A stretch of DNA of 64,000 nt from Ruegeria arenilitoris (lineage in GTDB: Bacteria > Pseudomonadota > Alphaproteobacteria > Rhodobacterales > Rhodobacteraceae): the NCBI RefSeq assembly GCF_013035315.1, contig NZ_WQHP01000002.1, forward strand, positions 528,149 through 592,148. The letters run 5' to 3'. Each line of letters begins with the position of its first letter. Position 1 is the first letter of the stretch. Under the pieces are notes generated by a model. It ran no database searches. It worked only from the letters and a program-made list of their open reading frames with translations, and was not told where the DNA came from. Positions 8,608 through 16,655 of the stretch are shown in pieces. The translations under genes and the position numbers were made by a program.

Positions 8608-8652
8608 GCAAATGGCCGCTGTCACGCGTCCGATGTATCGGCGGCCATTTGC
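8608..8652 (+). terminator. 12-bp inverted repeat downstream of the outer-membrane protein gene
   Basis: Perfect arms GCAAATGGCCGC (8608-8619) and GCGGCCATTTGC (8641-8652) with a 21-base loop, starting 15 bases after the stop codon. A weak T-rich stretch (TTGCTTGTT) overlaps and follows the second arm. The best reading is a transcription terminator or an mRNA 3'-end stabiliser. Confidence 0.6.
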
Positions 8653-8690
8653 TTGTTCGGGGCTTTGGAAGTTGAAAAAGCCTGACAACT

Positions 8691-8736
8691 TTGACAAAAA
8701 ACTCAGGGTGTGATCTTGTGTGAGTGATCGTTCACT
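8691..8736 (+). promoter_or_regulatory. Promoter-like TTGACA with adjacent AGTGA/TCACT inverted repeat
   Basis: TTGACA at 8691-8696 resembles a -35 box; a poor -10 (TCTTGT) lies 17 bases on. Just downstream is AGTGA-TCGT-TCACT (8723-8736), a small operator-like inverted repeat of the kind bound by TetR regulators. It precedes the small membrane protein gene at 8917. No dedicated regulator can be assigned. Confidence 0.4.
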
Positions 8737-8764
8737 ATAGCAGGCTTTAAGGAGACCCAAAAGG

Positions 8765-8917
8765 ATGGTCTGTCGGCTGGAATTCGGCGGATCCGCAAAG
8801 CAAACGGCGTTGCCAACGGCATTTTGCCTGACGGGCTCATCTTTTGACCCCGCAAAAGTACTGACGTCACCCACGTATCATATGCGGGCAGCAAGCCCCA
8901 TCAAAACGAGAACCTAA
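8765..8917 (+). CDS. Possible 50-residue leader ORF
   Basis: ATG at 8765 with AAGGAG about ten bases upstream. The frame runs 50 codons and its TAA overlaps the next ATG (TAATG at 8915-8919), the layout of translational coupling. The peptide (MVCRLEFGGSAKQTALPTAF at the start) has no membrane or domain features. It may be a genuine small protein, a translated leader for the membrane-protein gene, or chance. No homolog recognised. Confidence 0.25.
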   Translation: MVCRLEFGGSAKQTALPTAFCLTGSSFDPAKVLTSPTYHMRAASPIKTRT

Positions 8918-9189
8918 TGCAATACATCAAATCCAACCCGTTTTCCTGGATCGTCTTCGTATGCCTGCTGCTGGCAACATGGTTTCAGGTCTTTTCGATC
9001 TGGGGCGCACTCTTCATGTGGTGGGCCATCTCGTCCTTCATGACCGGACAGGCCTTCCTGATCGAGACCATTGACCGCCAGGAAAACCCACCCCTCTTCT
9101 ACGCCATCACGACCATGTGGTTCCTGTTCGGTCTGCTGTACGTCGTGCAGGATCTGGCGTGGCGTCTGTTCGGAATTTACATCGGTTAA
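8917..9189 (+). CDS. Small integral membrane protein of unknown function
   Basis: 90 residues with two long hydrophobic segments at about 9-36 and 60-85, rich in Trp and Phe (FSIWGALFMWWAISSFMTG), separated by a short charged loop (IETIDRQENPP). No catalytic or known family motif is recognised. It probably sits in the inner membrane as a two-helix hairpin. The next gene, an exported DUF2141-type protein, starts 19 bases after its stop, so the two are likely co-transcribed. Confidence 0.65.
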   Translation: MQYIKSNPFSWIVFVCLLLATWFQVFSIWGALFMWWAISSFMTGQAFLIETIDRQENPPLFYAITTMWFLFGLLYVVQDLAWRLFGIYIG

Positions 9190-9207
9190 CTGTTCAGGAG
9201 ACTCTCA

Positions 9208-9638
9208 ATGACCAAGACTGCTTTTTTCGCTGGTTTTATGGCCCTTGTGGCATCTCAGGCTGCGGCGGGGATATTCAGGTCGACATCTCTGGCGTTGATG
9301 CCGGACGCGGTGGGGTCATCCACGTCCTCGCGTTTGATGACAAGGCCGCATTTGACCAAAGCCAAATGGCCAAGATCGTGGGCTACGCAAAGATTCCGGC
9401 CACGGGCAGTTCGGTATCGGGAACGCTCAAGAACCAGAAACCGGGGCAGCTGGCGATCATGATCCACCATGACGCAAACGACAACGGCCAGTTCGAGATG
9501 AAGGGCCCGGTTCCACAGGAAGGCTGGGCCTATACCAAAGGGGCCGGCACCCGGTCTGTCCCCGTGTTCGAGGACGCGGCGATTGACTATGACGGCAACA
9601 ACTCTTCGGTCGGACTGAAGATGAACTACGCCAACTAA
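9208..9638 (+). pseudogene. DUF2141-type exported protein, interrupted by a frameshift
   Basis: The ATG at 9208 (CAGGAG upstream) opens a clean signal peptide, MTKTAFFAGFMALVASQAAA, but that frame then becomes arginine-rich nonsense. The +2 frame from about base 9270 gives GDIQVDISGVDAGRGGVIHV and continues to NNSSVGLKMNYAN at 9638, the typical DUF2141 body (IMIHHDANDNGQFE, then GWAYTKGAG). One missing base in the GGGG run at 9267-9270 explains everything. It is either a real loss of function or a base-call error in a short homopolymer. DUF2141 proteins are small periplasmic or surface beta-sandwich proteins of unknown role. Confidence 0.8.
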
Positions 9639-9664
9639 AGCCGACCTGAAACTTGGACCCCGAC

Positions 9665-9690
9665 TGCCCCGGAAACGGGGCATTTTTTTT
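9665..9690 (+). terminator. Rho-independent terminator
   Basis: Stem TGCCCCG (9665-9671), GAAA loop, CGGGGCA (9676-9682), then eight T. It ends the unit containing the DUF2141 gene. Confidence 0.85.
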
Positions 9691-9803
9691 GCCTGTCGCC
9701 GAGTCTGAGGGTTGAAAGATGTGAATTGGCTTTTAAATTGTCCTTTGTGACAATTAATGAGTCTTTTCTGCCATCTAATTCAGATTTCAAGGACAGCGAG
9801 CAC

Positions 9804-11576
9804 ATGCAGACATCTCTGGAAGACACCAGTCGGTTTTTGATGCAGGCCACGCTAGGGGCGGATCAAACTCTGCTGCAACAGGTCAGCAAGATCGGCCCGG
9901 AACGCTGGCTGGATGATCAGTTGGGCGCCCGTATTGCGACCAAAGGTCCGTTTGAAAAGTCCACGCGCAAGATCTGGAAAAGCTTCCGTAAGCGCCTGAA
10001 GCGCGCGCATGGGGGATGGGCGATCAATGGCGACGGCAACAACCCCGCCCTGCCCTACAAGTGGTACTTCCACATGGCTTGGTGGAACCACACCCTGACC
10101 GAGCGGGACGACCTGCTGCGTCAGCGTGTGGCGCAAGCATTGTCTGAAATTCTGGTGATCTCGGACGCCTCCTCGCTTGAGCTGGATGCCATCGGAATGG
10201 CGAATTATTACGACCTGCTCTACAAACATGCGTTCGGCAGCTATGCGGACCTTTTGTACGACGTGTCGATGCACCCGATGATGGGCATCTACCTGTCGCA
10301 TATGACCAACCAGAAGGCGAACAAACCCAAAAACATCCACCCCGACGAAAACTATGCGCGTGAAATCATGCAGCTGTTTTCAATTGGCCTGTTCGAGTTG
10401 AACCCTGACGGGACCGAGAAACTGGATGCCGGTGGCGACCCGATCCCGACCTATGACAACCGCGACATCAAGGAACTGGCGCGCGTCTTCACCGGCCTGC
10501 TGCCTGCCGCCTATGAATATGAATGGAATACCTCGTTCTGGGAAAGCAGCTATAACGGTTATCCCGTGGCCTTCGATGACGGGATCGAAAAGGCCTATAA
10601 AACCGTGCCCTTCATCGACGCAACCAAACCGATGGTTGTTGAGGAAGAGTATCACGACCGCGGTGCCAAATCCCTGCTGAACGGTCGCCTCAGCCTGCCC
10701 GGCAATCAGTCTGGCCCGAAGGAAATCCGCTCGACCGTCAATCAACTGGTGGCCCATCCGACGACCGCGCCCTTTATCGCGACCCATTTGATCAACCGGC
10801 TGGTCACCTCCAACCCCTCACCGGCTTATGTCGAGGCTGTCTCGCGCGCATTTGGCCCGAACGGCGATCTGAAAAACGCAGTTCGCACCATCCTGACCTA
10901 CCCGCTGACCAACGAAGTTGCGGCCAAGCGTCTGCCGTCGGCCTACAAGACCTCGGCCAAGATCGTGCAGTCCCAAAAGCTGAAATCACCCCTGCATCGG
11001 GTGACGCAGGTCTTGCTGGCGTTCGGTGCGCATAACCAAAGCGGCAAGTTGTGGTTGCTGGGGGATGACATTCAGGACGCATTGCAGATGCATCCCCTGT
11101 CCGCTCCCACGGTGTTTAACTTCTACAAACCCGATTTCACTCCGCACGGCGCCCTTCAGAAAATGGGCCTGCGCGCGCCCGAGTTCGAGTTGCATACGGC
11201 CGCGACTTCGGTCGCTTATGTCAACAACATCTACTACTGGTTCTTCGGGGGCTATCTGCCTCTGGTCTCGAACCAGATCGGGTCCGGTCCCGAACAGATG
11301 ATGGTGATGGAGATGGACCCCGACACCCTCTGGGCCAACACCAAGAACGCCCTGCAGTTCGATCTGAGCGAAGAGATCAAGATCGCCCAAAACCGGGGCC
11401 GGCATGATGAGCTGATCGATCGGATCTCGGTCCTGTTGACCGGGCAGACGAATGCGGCGGCGCGCAAGCGGATCAAACAGGCATACGTGCAATATGCCGA
11501 CAATCCAGAATGGGTGGTGCAGACCATCGCCTTCATGATCGCCGTTTCCCCAGAATTCACCGTGCAGGAGGCCTGA
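9804..11576 (+). CDS. DUF1800 family protein
   Basis: 590 residues from the ATG at 9804 (AGGA ten bases upstream). The frame is open from 9726, but the extra 26 residues lack family character. The family opening, SRFLMQATLGADQTLLQQVS, is followed by ENYAREIMQLFSIGLFELN, which matches the conserved NYARELMELFTLG-type block, and later by YTVQ-like helical repeats and FNFYKPDFTP. DUF1800 proteins are typically encoded directly before a DUF1501 protein, as here with 4 bases between genes. Their biochemical role is unknown; export or surface association is suspected. No obvious signal peptide is seen at the chosen start, so it may travel with its Tat-exported partner. Confidence 0.82.
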   Translation: MQTSLEDTSRFLMQATLGADQTLLQQVSKIGPERWLDDQLGARIATKGPFEKSTRKIWKSFRKRLKRAHGGWAINGDGNNPALPYKWYFHMAWWNHTLTERDDLLRQRVAQALSEILVISDASSLELDAIGMANYYDLLYKHAFGSYADLLYDVSMHPMMGIYLSHMTNQKANKPKNIHPDENYAREIMQLFSIGLFELNPDGTEKLDAGGDPIPTYDNRDIKELARVFTGLLPAAYEYEWNTSFWESSYNGYPVAFDDGIEKAYKTVPFIDATKPMVVEEEYHDRGAKSLLNGRLSLPGNQSGPKEIRSTVNQLVAHPTTAPFIATHLINRLVTSNPSPAYVEAVSRAFGPNGDLKNAVRTILTYPLTNEVAAKRLPSAYKTSAKIVQSQKLKSPLHRVTQVLLAFGAHNQSGKLWLLGDDIQDALQMHPLSAPTVFNFYKPDFTPHGALQKMGLRAPEFELHTAATSVAYVNNIYYWFFGGYLPLVSNQIGSGPEQMMVMEMDPDTLWANTKNALQFDLSEEIKIAQNRGRHDELIDRISVLLTGQTNAAARKRIKQAYVQYADNPEWVVQTIAFMIAVSPEFTVQEA

Positions 11577-11580
11577 GCCC

Positions 11581-12963
11581 ATGCTGACCAAATCCTTCAC
11601 CCGCCGTCAGTTCCTGGCCTCGACCGGCGTGGCCGCCACCGGTGCCATGATGGGGGCCGCCCTGCCCGGTCTGGCGCAGGCCGGAACCGGCATGATCAAA
11701 CCCGCCCGCAAGGCGCTTGTCTTTGTGATGCTTGATGGGGGCAATGACAGCTTCAATATGCTGGTGCCAAGTGACAAGATCGCCCATGGCCAATATGCGG
11801 AAACCCGCGCCAACCTGGCCCTGTCACGGGGCGAGTTGCTGGATCTGGACACACCCAAGGACCGGCTGGGCCGCAGCTTTGGTCTGCATCCGTCGATGCC
11901 CGAGGTGGCCGAGCTGTTCAATCAGAAACGCCTGTCCTTCGTCTCGAATGTCGGCCCGCTGGTCGAACGCGTGCGCAAGGAACAATTCTACGATGGCTCT
12001 GCCGCGCTGCCCTTGGGATTGCTAAGCCACGCCGACCAGTTCAAGCACTGGCAAACCTCGCGCCCCGATCTGCGGGTCAATGACGGCTGGTTCGGTTTCT
12101 TTGCCGACGATCTGCAGCCGTCGAAATCGGCGCATGAGATTGGGATGAACATCTCTCTGGCCGGGAACAATATTGCTCAGAACGGCAAGATCGACCTGCC
12201 CTATGCAATCACCGATCAGGGCAGCGTCGGACTATATGTGAAAGAGGAAAGAAGCCAGCTGAACGATCTGTTGCTGGACAGTTTCAACCGGATGATGAAC
12301 GCCGATCACGGCGGCGATCCTTTCCGCGAGACCTATCTGAACCTGACGCGCGATGCACAGGCCAAGCATGAGACGTTCAAATCCGCGACCCGCGGGATCA
12401 AGATACCACGGTCCTTCCCGTCCTCGGATCTGGCGCAGCAATTGCGTATGGTTGCCAAGACGATTGCCGCCTCGGACCGGTTGGGTCACGAACAGCAGAC
12501 CTTCTTTGTGCGCTACATTGGCTGGGACCATCATGATGAATTGTTGGCCAACCATGGCCGCATGCTGCGCGTCCTGTCCGAGGCCTTGGGCGCGTTTCAG
12601 GCCACGCTGGACGACATGGGGCTTGCGGATCGCGTCGTGACCTTCACCGGATCGGATTTCGGCCGCACGCTGACGTCGAACGGCAACGGCACCGATCACG
12701 GCTGGGGTGGCAACACGCTGGTCATGGGTAACTCGGTCAAAGGCGGGCAGATTTTGGGGGATTACCCCGAACTGGGTCTGGCCAGCGACAACGCACTGGA
12801 TGTTGGGGATGGGGTACTGATCCCGACAACCTCGACCGATCAGCTTTACGCGGATCTGTCCCTTTGGTTCGGTGTGCAGCCTTCGGCCCTGACGACCCTG
12901 TTCCCGAATCTTGAGCGGTTCGCGGATGTGGCGGGCGGCGAGCGGCTTGGCCTGTTCACCTGA
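11581..12963 (+). CDS. DUF1501 family protein, Tat-exported
   Basis: 460 residues. A twin-arginine signal (FTRRQFLAS at residues 6-14, then a hydrophobic stretch ending ALPGLAQAG) marks export in folded form. The body has the sulfatase/phosphatase-like features of DUF1501: KALVFVMLDGGNDSFNMLVP near the start and VVTFTGSDFGRTLTSNGNGT followed by DHGWGG near the end, where Asp, His and Gly residues could bind metal. It is paired with the DUF1800 gene immediately upstream. The pair is widespread, and a joint extracytoplasmic function is inferred. A strong hairpin follows the gene. Confidence 0.85.
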   Translation: MLTKSFTRRQFLASTGVAATGAMMGAALPGLAQAGTGMIKPARKALVFVMLDGGNDSFNMLVPSDKIAHGQYAETRANLALSRGELLDLDTPKDRLGRSFGLHPSMPEVAELFNQKRLSFVSNVGPLVERVRKEQFYDGSAALPLGLLSHADQFKHWQTSRPDLRVNDGWFGFFADDLQPSKSAHEIGMNISLAGNNIAQNGKIDLPYAITDQGSVGLYVKEERSQLNDLLLDSFNRMMNADHGGDPFRETYLNLTRDAQAKHETFKSATRGIKIPRSFPSSDLAQQLRMVAKTIAASDRLGHEQQTFFVRYIGWDHHDELLANHGRMLRVLSEALGAFQATLDDMGLADRVVTFTGSDFGRTLTSNGNGTDHGWGGNTLVMGNSVKGGQILGDYPELGLASDNALDVGDGVLIPTTSTDQLYADLSLWFGVQPSALTTLFPNLERFADVAGGERLGLFT

Positions 12964-12971
12964 ACCCACCA

Positions 12972-13004
12972 CCCCGAGCACCCTGCCCACCGGGGTGCTC
13001 GGGG
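12972..13004. terminator. Strong hairpin between convergent genes
   Basis: Perfect 12-bp stem CCCCGAGCACCC (12972-12983) / GGGTGCTCGGGG (12993-13004) with a 9-base loop, no T tract. It lies between the DUF1501 gene and the converging quinone oxidoreductase gene and probably serves both strands. Confidence 0.7.
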
Positions 13005-13041
13005 CCTAAGTCTAGCGGCCTTGATGCCGGTTTCCGGTCGG

Positions 13042-14037
13042 TCAGTCGAAGCTCAGCACCAGTTTGCCGGTGGTTTCACCCGCTTCCAAACGACGGTGCG
13101 CTTCGGCGGCCTCGGCGATGGGCAGCGTGGTGATGTTAGGGCGCAGAACGCCTTCCTGCAGAAGACCAAACACGGTCGCCATGTCGGCACTGAATTCCTC
13201 TGGCCGGTTGACAAAATAGGTGTAGATATCGCTGCCCCGGACTGCGACGGATTTCTGGAAATGCTTGATTAGATCTTCGGCAAAGCTGCCTGCGGGCGGA
13301 CCGGCAAGGAACCCAAACAGAACGGCGGTGCCCAGCGGTGCAAGCGCATCGAGGTCGGACTTGAGCGACTCGCCCGAGATCGGGTTCAGCGTCAGATCCA
13401 CGCCGCGCCCGTGGGTGAGTTCCATCACCCGTACGGTGACATCCTCAGTACGATAGTCGATGACGTGGTCCGCGCCCTGATCCTTGGCATACCCGACCTT
13501 GTCGGTGCTGGCCGAGGCGATCACGGTCATGCCCAGATGCTTGGCGATATGCAGGATCATCGTGCCGACACCCCCTGCCGCTGCGTGCACCAGAACGGAT
13601 TTACCCGCCGCCGCGCCGCCCAGATTGACCAGCATGTGATAGGCGGTCATCGCGTTGACCGGGATCGAAGCCCCGGTGTTAAAACCGACCGTATCGGCCA
13701 GCCGGGTCACATAAGGCGCCCCGATGACCGAGTGTGTGCCATATCCACCGGCACCGATCGGTCCCATCCAGGCGACCCGATCACCCACAGCAAGGCCTTT
13801 GACGCCGGCACCAAGGGCCTCGATAACCCCGGCCCCTTCCACACCCGGCACATGAGGCAGATCGGGCATCATCCCCTCGGGCATCTCACCCCGGCGGATG
13901 ATCGTGTCGATAAAGTTGACCGCCGCGGCGTGGTTGCGGATCAGAACCTCATTTGTACCGGGGGTCGGAACCGCAAGATCGATTTTGCGCAGCACGTCCG
14001 GGCCGCCGGTCTGAGTGATTTCAATAGCGAATGACAT
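13042..14037 (-). CDS. NADPH:quinone oxidoreductase family protein (zinc-independent MDR)
   Basis: 331 residues. Medium-chain dehydrogenase/reductase without the structural or catalytic zinc cysteines. It has a GroES-like N-terminal half (HVPGVEGAGVIEALGAGVKG), then the nucleotide-binding motif HAAAGGVGTMILHIAKHLGM and SASTDKVGYAKDQGADHVID. Family members reduce quinones or enones with NADPH in the cytoplasm. AAGGAG lies seven bases upstream of the start. A LysR gene diverges 92 bases away and is the likely regulator. The substrate is not predictable from sequence. Confidence 0.87.
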   Translation of the reverse strand: MSFAIEITQTGGPDVLRKIDLAVPTPGTNEVLIRNHAAAVNFIDTIIRRGEMPEGMMPDLPHVPGVEGAGVIEALGAGVKGLAVGDRVAWMGPIGAGGYGTHSVIGAPYVTRLADTVGFNTGASIPVNAMTAYHMLVNLGGAAAGKSVLVHAAAGGVGTMILHIAKHLGMTVIASASTDKVGYAKDQGADHVIDYRTEDVTVRVMELTHGRGVDLTLNPISGESLKSDLDALAPLGTAVLFGFLAGPPAGSFAEDLIKHFQKSVAVRGSDIYTYFVNRPEEFSADMATVFGLLQEGVLRPNITTLPIAEAAEAHRRLEAGETTGKLVLSFD

Positions 14038-14128
14038 GGTGTGTCTCCTTCTGTTGAGCAGAAGGTAGAATTTCGTACGTGTGGTGATAATAGTTGATTT
14101 TGGAAGATATCATCCCAAAAATAGAACA

Positions 14129-14965
14129 ATGATCTATAATGACCTTGTCCTTTTCACGGTGGTTGCCAACCACCTTAGCTTTTCCAAGGCGGCCCAGCGG
14201 TTGGGGATGCCGCTCAGCCGGGTCAGTCGTCGGGTGGCCGAATTAGAGGACCATCTGGGCACCAAACTTTTCGAAAGGACAACCCGACAGGTTCGCCTGA
14301 CCGAAGAAGGCCGCCGCCTTCTGGATCGCTGTCAGGACCCGATCGAAGCACTGCAGGGCGTGGCGGGGTTTTCTGACGACACAAGGCGTCATGTCATTCG
14401 GATCACTGCGCCGCCGCTGGCCGCCCGAACGACGATTGGCCCCCGGTTGCTGGACTTTGCCCAGCAGAACCCGGACGTTGAACTGGATCTGACCACGACG
14501 AATGTCATGATGGATTTCTTTCGCGATAACATTGATCTGGCGTTTCGCGTTGGCCCGTTGACGGATTCCAGCCTTGTGGCCAAACGGCTCTGGTCAATCC
14601 CTTACTGCTTTTGTGCTGGGCTGGGGTTTATTGAGGATCAGGGGTTGAATGATCCGATAATGCGCAAGCGCTTCTTGGGCCTGCCGGCGCTTTCCGCTGG
14701 TCAGCCTTGGGTGCTTGCAAGCGGTGAAACGCTTCAGCCCTCTCATGTCTCACACAGCTTTGCCGATCTGGAGGTTGTTGCCCAGGCAGTACGCCGCAAT
14801 CTGGGTGTCGCCATGCTGCCGCTAGACATGATGGGCGACGGGCTGCAGTCCCTGACGATTGAGGGCACAACCCCGCTGACCCGGGAGATGTTTGCCGTCT
14901 ATCCCGGCCGCCGCCTTTTGCCGGCGCGGATCAGGACGCTGATTGATTTCATGGCACCGGGATAG
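14129..14965 (+). CDS. LysR family transcriptional regulator
   Basis: 278 residues from the ATG at 14129; the 16 residues that an upstream start at 14081 would add are not family-like. The N-terminal winged helix reads DLVLFTVVANHLSFSKAAQR and MPLSRVSRRVAELEDHLGTK, and the C-terminal part is a periplasmic-binding-protein-like effector domain. It diverges from the quinone oxidoreductase gene. The short shared spacer contains TGAT-N10-ATCA (14095-14112), a weak candidate site. It probably controls the oxidoreductase and itself; the inducer is unknown. Confidence 0.85.
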   Translation: MIYNDLVLFTVVANHLSFSKAAQRLGMPLSRVSRRVAELEDHLGTKLFERTTRQVRLTEEGRRLLDRCQDPIEALQGVAGFSDDTRRHVIRITAPPLAARTTIGPRLLDFAQQNPDVELDLTTTNVMMDFFRDNIDLAFRVGPLTDSSLVAKRLWSIPYCFCAGLGFIEDQGLNDPIMRKRFLGLPALSAGQPWVLASGETLQPSHVSHSFADLEVVAQAVRRNLGVAMLPLDMMGDGLQSLTIEGTTPLTREMFAVYPGRRLLPARIRTLIDFMAPG

Positions 14966-14967
14966 CC

Positions 14968-15660
14968 CTACCAGTCGATCGCCCGACCATCGCGAAAGAA
15001 CCCACCCGTCGGGCCGGTCGTGGGCAAGGTTGCAGCCCAGACGACGCCTTTGGCTCCGTCAGGTACGGGACGGCCCCCACCGCCCATATCCGTGGCGACC
15101 CAACCGGGGCAAACGGCGTTGACCAGAATGCCATAGGGTTTCAGCTCGGCCGCCGTCTTGATGGTCAGTGCGTTCAGCGCCGCCTTGGACACGCCATATC
15201 CCGCCGTGCCCGCAGACATATCGGACAATGCGCCCGCTCCAGACGACACGTTGACGATCCGCGCGTCCTGACCGCGCCGCAACAGCGGAACCGCGGCGAT
15301 CGTCATGTCCCAGGGGCCGAAGAGGTTGGTATCAAAAGCGCGGCGCACGCGGTTCAGATCGGCGCGATGCGCTTCTTGATCGGTGTCGTAATCGACGCCT
15401 GCGTTGTTCACCAGAATGTCGAGACGTCCATATTCGGCTTTGATCTGCGCACAGGCCTCCGCAACCGATACAGGATCAGAGACATCCAGCTGCAGAGCGT
15501 CCGCGCCATGCCCGACCTCTTGCGCTGCCCTTTGGCCCTTGGCCAGATCGCGCGACCCCAGAAGGACTTTCAGCCCATGGTCGCGCGCCAGTTGCAAGGC
15601 GACCTCTTTGCCGATACCGCGGTTGGCACCGGTCACCAGGGCAATGCGTAGGTTCGTCAT
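14968..15660 (-). CDS. Short-chain dehydrogenase/reductase (SDR)
   Basis: 230 residues. Classical SDR: cofactor motif TGANRGIGKEVA near residue 11, NNAG, catalytic Ser in NVSSGAG, and YGVSKAAL for the Tyr/Lys pair. A cytoplasmic NAD(P)H-dependent oxidoreductase, similar in style to carbonyl-reductase-like SDRs. It is the last gene of a reverse-strand series with two exported NTF2-like proteins and an exported hydrolase. It converges with the LysR gene, with three bases between stops. The substrate is unknown. Confidence 0.87.
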   Translation of the reverse strand: MTNLRIALVTGANRGIGKEVALQLARDHGLKVLLGSRDLAKGQRAAQEVGHGADALQLDVSDPVSVAEACAQIKAEYGRLDILVNNAGVDYDTDQEAHRADLNRVRRAFDTNLFGPWDMTIAAVPLLRRGQDARIVNVSSGAGALSDMSAGTAGYGVSKAALNALTIKTAAELKPYGILVNAVCPGWVATDMGGGGRPVPDGAKGVVWAATLPTTGPTGGFFRDGRAIDW

Positions 15661-15678
15661 CTGGTCACCCTTTAAAGG

Positions 15679-16056
15679 TCAATCAGCGTATTGCAGGGAC
15701 ATCTTGGTGATCTTGCCGTCGTCATTCCACCAATAATGGTAATGCGCGATCCAGCTGGCCCAATTCACTTCGGTTTTGGCATAGCCGGGATCGCTTTTGA
15801 GGATCTGCCGGTGCTTGAAGCTTTGGCCACCGGGCATGACCTCACGTTCGGCCCAGGCTCGGATGGCGTCCTTGCCCTGAAATGTTCGGCTGACGTCGAT
15901 CATCTCGGCGTCGTCTGTGAAGCACGCCATATAGGCTTCGATATCTTTGCTATTGGTCGCAGTCTGGTAGCAACTGATGGCCGCAGGCAAAGCGTTTTCA
16001 GCTAGGGCCGGAGCGGCCATGGCCAGCACTGCAACGGGGATAAACTTGCGTAGCAT
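15679..16056 (-). CDS. Exported NTF2/SnoaL-like protein
   Basis: 125 residues. Signal peptide MLRKFIPVAVLAMAAPALAE, then a cone-shaped alpha+beta domain of the SnoaL/DUF4440 type (AISCYQTATNSKDIEAYMAC, then DDAEMIDVSRTFQGKDAIRAW). Such domains bind small hydrophobic ligands or act as isomerases or hydrolases; export to the periplasm is the unusual feature. The SDR gene starts 18 bases downstream and a second exported NTF2-like gene ends 25 bases upstream, so one operon is likely. Confidence 0.72.
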   Translation of the reverse strand: MLRKFIPVAVLAMAAPALAENALPAAISCYQTATNSKDIEAYMACFTDDAEMIDVSRTFQGKDAIRAWAEREVMPGGQSFKHRQILKSDPGYAKTEVNWASWIAHYHYWWNDDGKITKMSLQYAD

Positions 16057-16081
16057 GGGGTAATCCGTTCAGGTTTCGGGT

Positions 16082-16591
16082 TCAGTTGGCTTCGGTCGCG
16101 CGCTCGCCAGCAAGAGCGACAAGGCCCCGGTCACCGGTTTCCCACAACGCGGTCATGGTCATTGAGGTGACAACCCAGCGGTCATCCGATTTCTCAAGCG
16201 CATAGTCATATCGGCCACCCAGGACCCACAGATCGTCATCCAGACGATGTGTCGCGGTGAAATCGGCTTGCGCCGTGGCCGTATCGTCGGACAGCGCGGT
16301 GATCGCGTGGTTTGTCACCATGTGGTGCGTGCTGTCGAAGCCGGGCAGAAAGGCAGCCCATGCCGCAACAAGTGCATCAGCGGGTTGCGTTGCAGGCTCG
16401 CCGCCCCAAAGGCTGGTGTAGTCGATGGTGACAGTGTCGGCAAAAGCGCCGCGCACCCGGTCCCAGTCATGGCGGTCGGCACCGGCGGCGATATCGGTGA
16501 TCGCGGTTGAAATCGCGACGTGCTGTTCCGCAAAGGCCGCGCTGCTGATCAGTGTTGCGGCGGCGATGGTGGTTGTGAGTTTCTTACACAT
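16082..16591 (-). CDS. Exported SnoaL-like nuclear transport factor 2 family protein
   Basis: 169 residues from the ATG at 16591 (GGAGC six bases upstream); a longer frame exists but lacks a signal. The signal peptide MCKKLTTTIAAATLISSAAF is followed by a SnoaL-type domain (DIAAGADRHDWDRVRGAFAD, then STHHMVTNHAITALSDDTAT). It differs enough from its neighbour to be an old duplication or an independent member. Both are predicted periplasmic and encoded with an exported alpha/beta hydrolase, suggesting joint handling of a small ligand outside the cytoplasm. The function is not known. Confidence 0.72.
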   Translation of the reverse strand: MCKKLTTTIAAATLISSAAFAEQHVAISTAITDIAAGADRHDWDRVRGAFADTVTIDYTSLWGGEPATQPADALVAAWAAFLPGFDSTHHMVTNHAITALSDDTATAQADFTATHRLDDDLWVLGGRYDYALEKSDDRWVVTSMTMTALWETGDRGLVALAGERATEAN

Positions 16592-16655
16592 TTGGTTGCT
16601 CCGAGGGGATGGAGGGAACGGCGCCGAAGGCTGCTCCGGCGCCTGCAAGGGGGTC

